Origin: Patescibacteria group bacterium UBA2023
Lineage (GTDB): Bacteria > Patescibacteriota > Gracilibacteria > BD1-5 > UBA2023
DNA: 23,952 bases
Direction of reading: 5' to 3'
Assembly: GCA_002335145.1 (NCBI GenBank)
Contig: DDBV01000038.1
Coordinates: 1 to 23,952 of the forward strand
This document shows, one piece after another, positions 17,558 to 23,952 of this stretch. The notes beneath the pieces are model-generated. The model was not told the origin of the DNA, did no database searches, and worked only from the letters and a program-made list of their open reading frames with translations. The position numbers and the translations under genes are program-made. Numbering within the stretch: position 1 is the first letter of the stretch; each line of letters opens with the position of its first letter.

Positions 17558-19750
17558 ATGAGCGAATTTCTTTCCACCGCCTTGTCGTGCATGTTCCTTC
17601 TGTTCGCGGCGTCGGGGGTTTTCTTGGTTTCCAAGAGGACAGCGGCTCCATATTCCGTCCTGCTCGTGCTCGTGGGAATCGTCTTCGCCTTCGCGGCGAA
17701 GTTCGTTCCGGGACTCGGATTCATTGATGATTTTGAGCTCACACCCGATGTGCTACTCTACGTCTTCTTGCCGGTCCTGTTGTTCGAATCGGCGTACAAC
17801 ATGAAATTCCGCGAATTCGCCCGCGACGTTGTGCCAATCACGCTCCTTGCGGTCGTTGCACTCTTCATCTCGGCATTCGCCGTGGGAGGAGGGCTCTACT
17901 TTGTGCTCGGATTTATTGGTCTCGATGTCCCGTTCATTGTAGCACTCCTTTTCGGAGCAATCATTTCCGCAACTGACCCGGTCGCGGTTCTCGCACTCTT
18001 CAAGGAGCTCGGTGCGCCCCGTCGGCTCATGCTCATTTTCGAGGGAGAGAGCCTCTTCAATGATGGGACTTCTGTCGCACTCTTTCTCGTTATTCTCGGG
18101 CTCATCATTGAGCAGTCGGTCGGTGGCGGACTCGATATTCCCGGAGGACACAGTCTCTTCTTCCATCTCTTTGAATCTCTCCAGGCATCGCTCGGTATCG
18201 ACCTCTCCATCGTGCGCGGAGCATTTTCCTTCATTTCCATGATGGTGGGGGGAATCCTCTTTGGAGCGTTCATTGCTGTCGTCTTTTCCAAGATCATCAA
18301 GCGCATTCGTAACCTCGAATTTCTCGAGATCTCGCTCACGCTCGTACTCGCGCACTTTACCTTTATTCTCGCCGAGGTCATCTCCCACTACCTCGTGCCC
18401 GTATCGGGAGTTGTAGCTACCACCATCGCCGCCATGGTTGTGGGAAACTACGGACGCTATAAGATTTCCCCGACCGTAGAAGAGACGATGGGACACTTCT
18501 GGGAATTCTTCGCCTTCATCTCGAACTCGCTCGTATTCATGCTGATGGGAATACTCATTGTGAATCTCGAGGTGGACTGGACACTCTTTGCACTGCCTTC
18601 GATCGCGGTTATTATCGTGGTCGCGCTTGCTCGGACCCTGAGCGTGTATAGTGTGGTCTTGCCATACAATATGCTCGTATCCGGAGCTGCGAAGATTCCG
18701 GACGCATGGGCGTACATGCTCTCGTGGGGGAGCCTGCGCGGAGGACTGGCCGTCATTATGGCACTCATGATTCCCGAGACGCTCGTACTCCCGGGATGGA
18801 ATCTGCCGTACACCGTCCGCGAGTTCGTAATCGCACTTGTTGTTGCTTGTATCGTTTTTACCATCTTTATCAAGGCAACGACAATCAAGCCTATGATGAA
18901 GCGGTTTCAAATCGATAAGCTCCACGAGATAGAATCGCTCGAATACATTGAAGGGAAGATGATCATGCTCCTCGATGTTCTCGCCAAGCTCTCGAGCATG
19001 CACTCCAAGGAATATATGCCCGAGAAGGAGTACCGAATGCTCCACGATCGGTACCGCTCCGAGCTCGAAGAGACCAAGTTTCAGCTCGAAGACCTCGTAA
19101 AAGAACACGGAAGCTCGATCGATTCCTTGGTAGAGCGAGTCATTGCCCTGCATGCTCTCGGGATCGAGAAATACTGGCTCAAGGAATTCTATAAGTACAA
19201 TGAGGTCTCCGAACGTGTCTTCCGTGTTCTCAAGACCAAGGTAGAGAAGCAGATCCACCGCATAGAACTCAATCTCCCACAGATCAAGGAATCCGGCGAT
19301 CCCAAGGATGAATCCAATCGTTTCGAGCGACTTCTCCAGAATATCTCCCTCCTCATTAGTCCGGATCGTGAGCCGATCGTCACGCGCTACATGATTGCCC
19401 GTGCCCGCATGGTTACGGCCCGCAAGGTCTTGAAAGAATTGGTTGTATTTGAAGGCATTGACTTCATTGCATCGCAGCAGGCGTTCAAGACCGTCTTGGA
19501 GCGGTACCAGTCGTTCGTGGACAATGCTCGATCCGAGTGCAAGCGCATTTCCGATGAAAATCCGGATCTTATCCTCGCATTCGACTCGTACCTCATCAAT
19601 AAATCGCTGCTCAAGACCGAGAAGAACATCATCGAGGATCTCTTCTCCAAGGAGATCATCTCCCCGAAGCTCTATATCCACTTCACCGAGGAGATCGAGG
19701 AGGCTATCTACGAAAACCATTCTTCGGCTGCAGGCATTCACCGCGCATAG
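17558..19750 (+). CDS. Na+/H+ antiporter, CPA1 (NhaP) family
   Basis: A 730-residue membrane transporter that should exchange cytoplasmic Na+ or K+ for protons. The first 430 residues hold about 12-13 hydrophobic helices with the CPA1 ion-site motifs: ISATDPVAVLALFKELG (Asp140) and FEGESLFNDGTSVALF (Asn168-Asp169). A later WGSLRGGLAVIMAL helix carries the conserved Arg. After about residue 440 the protein becomes a long, charged, helical cytoplasmic tail (about 290 residues), longer than in minimal NhaP proteins and with no nucleotide- or potassium-binding domain that I recognise; it may regulate activity. ATG 17558 is chosen because the frame continues upstream without stops but those codons overlap the promoter and the divergent gene. 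No TGA is used in 730 codons. A terminator follows directly. Confidence 0.95.
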   Translation: MSEFLSTALSCMFLLFAASGVFLVSKRTAAPYSVLLVLVGIVFAFAAKFVPGLGFIDDFELTPDVLLYVFLPVLLFESAYNMKFREFARDVVPITLLAVVALFISAFAVGGGLYFVLGFIGLDVPFIVALLFGAIISATDPVAVLALFKELGAPRRLMLIFEGESLFNDGTSVALFLVILGLIIEQSVGGGLDIPGGHSLFFHLFESLQASLGIDLSIVRGAFSFISMMVGGILFGAFIAVVFSKIIKRIRNLEFLEISLTLVLAHFTFILAEVISHYLVPVSGVVATTIAAMVVGNYGRYKISPTVEETMGHFWEFFAFISNSLVFMLMGILIVNLEVDWTLFALPSIAVIIVVALARTLSVYSVVLPYNMLVSGAAKIPDAWAYMLSWGSLRGGLAVIMALMIPETLVLPGWNLPYTVREFVIALVVACIVFTIFIKATTIKPMMKRFQIDKLHEIESLEYIEGKMIMLLDVLAKLSSMHSKEYMPEKEYRMLHDRYRSELEETKFQLEDLVKEHGSSIDSLVERVIALHALGIEKYWLKEFYKYNEVSERVFRVLKTKVEKQIHRIELNLPQIKESGDPKDESNRFERLLQNISLLISPDREPIVTRYMIARARMVTARKVLKELVVFEGIDFIASQQAFKTVLERYQSFVDNARSECKRISDENPDLILAFDSYLINKSLLKTEKNIIEDLFSKEIISPKLYIHFTEEIEEAIYENHSSAAGIHRA

Positions 19751-19763
19751 CATGAAGCATGAT

Positions 19764-19793
19764 GCCCCCTCTGCCAAGAGGGGGCTTTCTTTG
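19764..19793 (+). terminator. Intrinsic terminator of the antiporter gene
   Basis: A 9-bp stem GCCCCCTCT/AGAGGGGGC (19764-19772, 19777-19785) with loop GCCA, followed by TTTCTTT, 13 nt after the stop. Confidence 0.85.
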
Positions 19794-19829
19794 CGGTAGG
19801 CGAGAGATTAGCCTTTTGTGGACCACCTC

Positions 19830-19857
19830 TTGTTTTTTTGCTCCAAGCCGCTATGAT
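19830..19857 (+). promoter_or_regulatory. Promoter of alaS
   Basis: TTGTTT (19830-19835), 16-nt spacer, TATGAT (19852-19857), ending 27 nt before ATG 19885. The leader would be about 20 nt with no Shine-Dalgarno. Confidence 0.55.
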
Positions 19858-19884
19858 GGCGTTCAAACACTATTAATCTGACTT

Positions 19885-21651
19885 ATGGCTATTCTTTCAT
19901 CCGACCTGCGATCCAAATATCTTGAATTTTTCCGTTCCAAGGAACATGCCGTTATCGAGTCTGCACCGCTCGTGCCGGAGAACGATCCCTCGGTTCTCTT
20001 CAATACTGCCGGAATGCAGCCGCTCGTGCCGTATCTGCTCGGACGCCCGCACCCTATGGGGCAGCGTATCGCCGATGTGCAGAAGTGTGTGCGAACCGGG
20101 GATATAGATGACATCGGAGACAATACGCACCTCTCGTTCTTCGAGATGCTCGGCAACTGGTCGCTCGGAGACTACTTCAAGAAGGAATCCATCGAATGGA
20201 GTTATGAATTTCTTACGGACCCGAAGTGGCTCGGACTCAATCCCTCGTGGCTCGCTGTCACGGTCTTCGAGGGGGATACCAATGCGCCCCGCGACGAGGA
20301 GTCGGCGGCGATCTGGAAATCGCTCGGAATCCCGGAGAATCGTATCAGCTACCTGCCCGCGGAAGATAACTGGTGGGCCGCAGGACCGACAGGGCCGTGC
20401 GGACCCGACACTGAGATATTTTATTGGGTGGGAGAAGGGGAGCCCGACCCCGAATCCAACGTTGGCAAGGAGCCGAAGAAGTGGATGGAGATCTGGAACA
20501 ACGTCTTCATGGAGTATAATCGTACTGCCGAGGGGGTGCTTGAGAAGCTCCCTGCCCAGAATGTGGATACCGGTATGGGACTCGAGCGGATCACCGCGAC
20601 CCTCAATCATAAAAAGACCGTGTACGAGACTGATATTTTCGCCGATGTTCTCGCGCGGATCCGGGAGATCGTGGGCCAATCCGCCTATGTCGAGCGTTCT
20701 GCTCGCATCATTGCCGACCACCTACGAGCCGCCACACACATGATTTCCGATGGAGTCGTACCGAAGAATGTCGATCAGGGGTATATTCTGCGCCGATTGG
20801 TACGCCGGGCTATCCGCGAGTTTTTCAAGATGGGGTACGAGCGGCCGGTTATCACCGAGATCGCGAAGATTTATATCGCGAAGTTCCGCGATGTGTATCA
20901 GTCGATCCGTATGGGCGCAGATCGAATTCTCGATGAGCTCTCGAAGGAAGAGGAGCGGTTCGCCAAGACCCTCAAGAATGGCCTGCGGGAGCTTGAGAAA
21001 GTTTCGGACCAGGTGGATGGCAAGACCGCCTTCGACCTCTTCCAGACCTACGGACTGCCACCCGAAATGATCCGCGATGAGCTCGCGACACTCGGTAAGC
21101 CCTCATTCGACCAAACGGAGTTCGACAGTGAGTTTTCCAAGCACCAGGATCTTTCCCGCGCCGGGTCCGAGCAGAAATTCAAGGGGGGTCTCGCTGACAC
21201 CTCGGATGCCACCGTCCGGCTGCACTCCGCCACGCATCTCATGCTCGATGCCATGCGCGAGATCCTCGGCGAGCACGTCCACCAAGCCGGATCCAATATC
21301 ACTGTGGAGCGCCTGCGATTCGATTTCACGCACCACGAGAAGCTGACGGAGCATGAGAAACAGACGATCGAAGCCCGCGTGAACGAGGCGATCCGGACGG
21401 GATTCGCCACGATCGTGGAACAAATGCCCAAGGACGAGGCCCGCGCCCAGGGGGTGGAGGGGAGCTTCTGGGAGAAGTATCCCGAGATCGTGACCGTCTA
21501 TACCATGCGGGGTGTCGATGGGCGGGTGTACTCGCGTGAGCTCTGCGGCGGGCCCCACGTGGAGTCGAGCGAAGGCATGGGGACGTTCCGCATCCTCAAA
21601 GAAGAGGCCTCCAGTGCCGGCGTCCGCCGGATCAAGGCGGTGTTGGAATAG
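19885..21651 (+). CDS. alaS: Alanyl-tRNA synthetase, short form without the C-terminal domain
   Basis: A 588-residue class II synthetase that charges tRNA-Ala. The catalytic core begins SSDLRSKYLEFFRSKEH, with motif-like blocks NTAGMQPLVPYLLG, HLSFFEMLGNWSLGDYF and TGMGLERI. The helical tRNA-recognition region follows, then the editing domain with HSATH (His447, His451) and CGGPH (Cys554, His558). It stops there, at KAVLE. Typical bacterial AlaS is near 875 residues, so the oligomerisation segment and C-Ala (DHHA1) domain are missing. The ending is a genuine TAG, and the following 4 nt lead into another small frame that does not resemble C-Ala, so this is not a recent frameshift. No TGA is used. 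The residue equivalent to the G3-U70 reader could not be assigned by eye. Confidence 0.97.
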   Translation: MAILSSDLRSKYLEFFRSKEHAVIESAPLVPENDPSVLFNTAGMQPLVPYLLGRPHPMGQRIADVQKCVRTGDIDDIGDNTHLSFFEMLGNWSLGDYFKKESIEWSYEFLTDPKWLGLNPSWLAVTVFEGDTNAPRDEESAAIWKSLGIPENRISYLPAEDNWWAAGPTGPCGPDTEIFYWVGEGEPDPESNVGKEPKKWMEIWNNVFMEYNRTAEGVLEKLPAQNVDTGMGLERITATLNHKKTVYETDIFADVLARIREIVGQSAYVERSARIIADHLRAATHMISDGVVPKNVDQGYILRRLVRRAIREFFKMGYERPVITEIAKIYIAKFRDVYQSIRMGADRILDELSKEEERFAKTLKNGLRELEKVSDQVDGKTAFDLFQTYGLPPEMIRDELATLGKPSFDQTEFDSEFSKHQDLSRAGSEQKFKGGLADTSDATVRLHSATHLMLDAMREILGEHVHQAGSNITVERLRFDFTHHEKLTEHEKQTIEARVNEAIRTGFATIVEQMPKDEARAQGVEGSFWEKYPEIVTVYTMRGVDGRVYSRELCGGPHVESSEGMGTFRILKEEASSAGVRRIKAVLE

Positions 21652-21655
21652 GGCC

Positions 21656-21841
21656 GTGTCGGTATTGTTCCCACCCGCCGACCGCGGAATCCCGACGGAC
21701 GAACGCGAGATGTTGCTCGCGGCTTTCCCTGAACGTCTCCATCTATCTGCCGGTGAACAGATCGCTATGATCCCCCGGAGGAATGACGGGTGAATATGAA
21801 TTAGCATGAAAGACGAATACAAACGTTTCGACCTTATGTAA
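21656..21841 (+). CDS. Possible small ORF behind alaS, 61 residues
   Basis: GTG 21656 opens a frame 4 nt after the alaS stop and reaches TAA 21839-21841 only if two TGA codons (21791, 21797) are Gly. The first 45 residues use codons like neighbouring genes and look protein-like (DEREMLLAAFPERLHLSAGEQ); the end is charged (MKDEYKRFDLM). No family recognised. The tight spacing suggests translational coupling with alaS. It could also be chance open frame, or end at the first TGA if that were a stop. Confidence 0.4.
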
Positions 21842-21891
21842 GAACCGTAAAATCGGAGTCATTGACAAAAGTGTAACTTTCTCAAAATACA

Positions 21892-21918
21892 TTGACTTTC
21901 CATTCCAAAGGATAGAAT
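21892..21918 (+). promoter_or_regulatory. Promoter of the secreted 574-residue protein gene
   Basis: TTGACT (21892-21897), 15-nt spacer, TAGAAT (21913-21918), ending 33 nt before ATG 21952. A second TTGACA stands at 21862-21867 but has no good -10 partner. The stretch 21842-21951 is A/T-rich and carries no other feature I can support. Confidence 0.5.
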
Positions 21919-21951
21919 GTGTGAATATGGTATTTCTTCAATTTCGCCTGT

Positions 21952-23676
21952 ATGGTCGCTTCCGCATCCATCGTCGATATAGGGGATGAAAACTTAAATG
22001 AAGCCCAGGGGGTCTGCGAGACTCCCGATGCTGTTCTCGAGGCTGGGCGTCAGAGTATCTTCGCCAAGACTTGCCAAGTTGCTGATCGCTTAAAGAGAGT
22101 CCTCTTTTTCGTGCCGGTGGTAGCCGCCGGGCTCGCCGCTACTCCGGATCTGCTCGCTCCCCGGTCGGCCCTCGCGCAGGCCTATGATCCTACCGCTCCC
22201 ATCGCCGATGGGGCCATGCCGTCTCGCTCCATGACCGAGGGGGTCGTGCTCGCGGCGACTAGCGACAAGACCAAGCCTACGTATGTGGTAGAGTCCGGTT
22301 CTGTGCTCGATCGATCCGATACGAATCCGGAGGCGGAACAGGTATACAACGACTTCAATTCGCGTTACGGAATTCCTCTCATCACCGTGGCGAGCGAGAT
22401 ACAGGATCGGATCAACAAGGAGCGCGGTATAGTCGTGAAGTCCGTACAGATGAGGATCACACCCCAGTCGTCCCTGCGCGATGACAAGGGAGGGCATGTC
22501 TGGGGAAAGATCATGAACGGACTTGGAGATACCCGTCTCGCTCCACCCCGTTCGCTCCAGACCCTCTATGCTGGAGCCACGGATCCGGTGGCGCAGATCG
22601 AGAATCTCGTCTCTCGCATTGCCAACGACCAGAATCCGGAGAACTTCGCTTGGCGTACTGATCGATCAGCGGATCAACTTACAGCCTACCGGACCGAGAT
22701 GGCCGCGCTTCGGGTGAGATTTCTCGACGACCTGAAAGCTCTCTCTCCCGAGTGGCGACAAATAGTTTCAGCTCGGATGGTCGACATACTCGATACTCTC
22801 GAACGTCAGATTGGGCAGTCTATGCCAATGGGTATGCTCTACCGCGTGGTCTTGACTAGTCGTCTTGATCGTTTCGCCGAACTTGATATTGTACAGGGAC
22901 AGCTCTCGAAACTTACCCCCGACGATCCGAATCGCCGTGCCTACGAGAATCGCCGGGCGGTCCTTCTCGGATCGGTTCGCAACTTCTCTGACCTCTCCAA
23001 TATCCTCGCCCGCACCGTGGGCGTATCCGGTGCTCTCGCAATTCGTCCGGATATCCTCCTGCCCGATCCGAAGGGAGAGGATAAGACCGTCACTATCGGA
23101 CACTTCCAGTGATACAAGCCGCCCGCAGGCCGAGGAATACCGGTGTCCACAACGCAGGGATTCCTGACGAACGCCGGCATGAATGATCTCGCGAAGCGAT
23201 TTCCTATGCTCGGTAACGCGCTGAAAGTACAGACCGCCCGACAGGCGGGACTTATTGCCGACACGATCAACGAGTTCCCGAAGCATGTGGAGGTGCTGGA
23301 TACATGGGCGAAAAACTACTGGGGATGGATGGTATATGCAAACGAAGGACGGGGTCGACTCTCAAAGAATCTCTCAATACTTGTTGACTACGGAACAGCG
23401 AAGAGACAAGGCAAAAAGCCGGGCATCAGCGATGCTGAGGTAGGAAGACTGATTCGTGCCTCCAGAGAGGAAGTGAAAAACTTGGAACGTGCGATGGTAG
23501 TCCTCGGCACTAAAGATTCTATTGTCGCCTTCCCGGCATTTACCGATATATGATCGAGAGGTATCGTCAACTTCCGAGATGGTCTGTATGACCAGGAGTG
23601 AGGGATTGATACCGCGATCAAGGATGCTCAGTTCATGTTCGCAAACCTTGATCCTCAGAATAAATACGGAGCGTAG
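21952..23676 (+). CDS. Exported protein of unknown function with a long N-terminal region
   Basis: A 574-residue protein with TGA-Gly codons at 387, 534 and 550; the standard code would cut it to 386. About 48 charged residues precede one hydrophobic stretch (VLFFVPVVAAGLAATPDLLA, about 50-69), followed by SALAQ, a plausible signal-peptidase site. The n-region is therefore much longer than normal; no ATG between residues 1 and 48 gives a shorter start. The exported part is soluble, helical and rich in Arg and Asp (MAALRVRFLDDLKALSPEW, LTPDDPNRRAYENRRAVLL). No cysteine occurs after the signal region and no catalytic motif is evident. No family recognised. It has its own promoter and terminator, so it is a single-gene unit. 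Confidence 0.88.
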
Positions 23677-23684
23677 CACGCTAT

Positions 23685-23713
23685 TTGCCAAATATCAGAA
23701 AATCCGGTAGAAT
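23685..23713 (+). promoter_or_regulatory. Promoter of the proline-rich protein, inside the preceding terminator
   Basis: TTGCCA (23685-23690), 17-nt spacer, TAGAAT (23708-23713), ending 25 nt before ATG 23739. The -10 box spans the left arm and loop of the hairpin at 23699-23735, so RNA would start inside the loop. Confidence 0.55.
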
Positions 23714-23735
23714 CAATGAAACCCTACCGGATTTT
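23699..23735 (+). terminator. Intrinsic terminator of the 574-residue protein gene
   Basis: A perfect 12-bp stem AAAATCCGGTAG/CTACCGGATTTT with a 13-nt loop; the T run is part of the right arm and continues as CTT. It lies 23 nt after the TAG and only 3 nt before the next start codon. Confidence 0.75.
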
Positions 23736-23738
23736 CTT

Positions 23739-23952
23739 ATGGCGTCTCTCGACTCGCTCCCTCCACCTCCGCTCCCGGCCGTTCCGGCGGCACCTGATCG
23801 TGCTCCGTCTCCGGACCGCCCCGCCATCCGGCACGGGCGTGATTCGCTTCGCGGTATCCTCACGGGGCTCGATTCACCCGCGACCGAGACCGTAGCGCAG
23901 CGCGTGGACCAGGCTCTGGCATCGGCCCCGAGCGACTCGGCACGGACGGTGC
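23739..23952 (+). CDS. Proline-rich protein of unknown function (3' end outside window)
   Basis: ATG 23739 opens 71 complete codons with no stop to the window edge. The N-terminus is low-complexity and proline-rich (SLPPPPLPAVPAAP), then turns into charged, helical sequence (HGRDSLRGILTGLD, ETVAQRVDQALASA). Strong codon bias (CTC, CCG, GCC, GAC) matches real genes. There is no signal peptide. The run of four prolines would be expected to need EF-P for smooth translation. Family cannot be judged from this fragment. Confidence 0.75.
   Translation, partial: MASLDSLPPPPLPAVPAAPDRAPSPDRPAIRHGRDSLRGILTGLDSPATETVAQRVDQALASAPSDSARTV

Noticed and set aside
17753..19777. 674-residue minus-strand ORF opposite the antiporter gene
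   Set aside because: It is the mirror of a strongly biased coding region. Its product is a low-complexity run of charged residues and the plus-strand frame has clear CPA1 motifs.

Overview
The window reads as chromosomal DNA from a bacterium that translates UGA as glycine (NCBI code 25, known from Gracilibacteria and Absconditabacteria/SR1). Under the standard code, CTP synthase, MurA, a malic enzyme, a ferredoxin-reductase-like flavoprotein, a PrsW protease and a beta-propeller protein all look broken by in-frame TGA. Read with TGA as Gly, each becomes one full-length ORF. In the conserved families several TGA codons fall where relatives carry glycine, for example the GG near the start of CTP synthase, MurA residue 9 and the EGG motif of the flavoprotein. 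TGG still serves tryptophan, and every gene ends in TAA or TAG. By eye the G+C content is a little over half, which seems high for these lineages, so I do not go below phylum level.

Layout: (1) 1-1101, minus strand, a large unrecognised protein running off the left edge. (2) 1216-1887, minus, an FAD/NAD reductase, divergent from dnaA (2112-3539, plus); the gap holds two perfect palindromes. (3) 3670-7356, plus, a membrane-anchored helical protein and a secreted beta-propeller protein. (4) 7353-9004, minus, two unrecognised proteins; the first shares a stop-codon overlap with the beta-propeller gene. (5) 9086-9867, minus, elongation factor P and tRNA-Glu(UUC). (6) 10058-14149, plus, an apparent operon pyrG, murA, small membrane protein, prsW-like protease, closed by a bidirectional terminator. 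(7) 14184-15646, minus, glutaredoxin then malic enzyme. (8) 15839-17428, minus, a large unrecognised protein with a C-terminal membrane hairpin, divergent from a CPA1 Na+/H+ antiporter (17558-19750, plus). (9) 19885-21841, plus, a short alanyl-tRNA synthetase and a possible small ORF. (10) 21952-23676, plus, a secreted protein with an unusually long N-terminal region, then the start of a proline-rich protein running off the right edge.

How it works together: pyrG supplies CTP and murA starts peptidoglycan synthesis, so the operon suggests the cell makes its own wall precursors. The antiporter, malic enzyme, glutaredoxin and flavoprotein cover ion balance and redox. About half of the coding capacity is in proteins I cannot assign. 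Expression signals are uniform: sigma70-type promoters, mostly with 15-16 nt spacers, -10 boxes about 23-37 nt before the start codon, and no convincing Shine-Dalgarno sequence before any start. I saw no mobile element, CRISPR array, rRNA or clear horizontal-transfer signature. Promoter calls were made by eye and are weaker than the gene calls.
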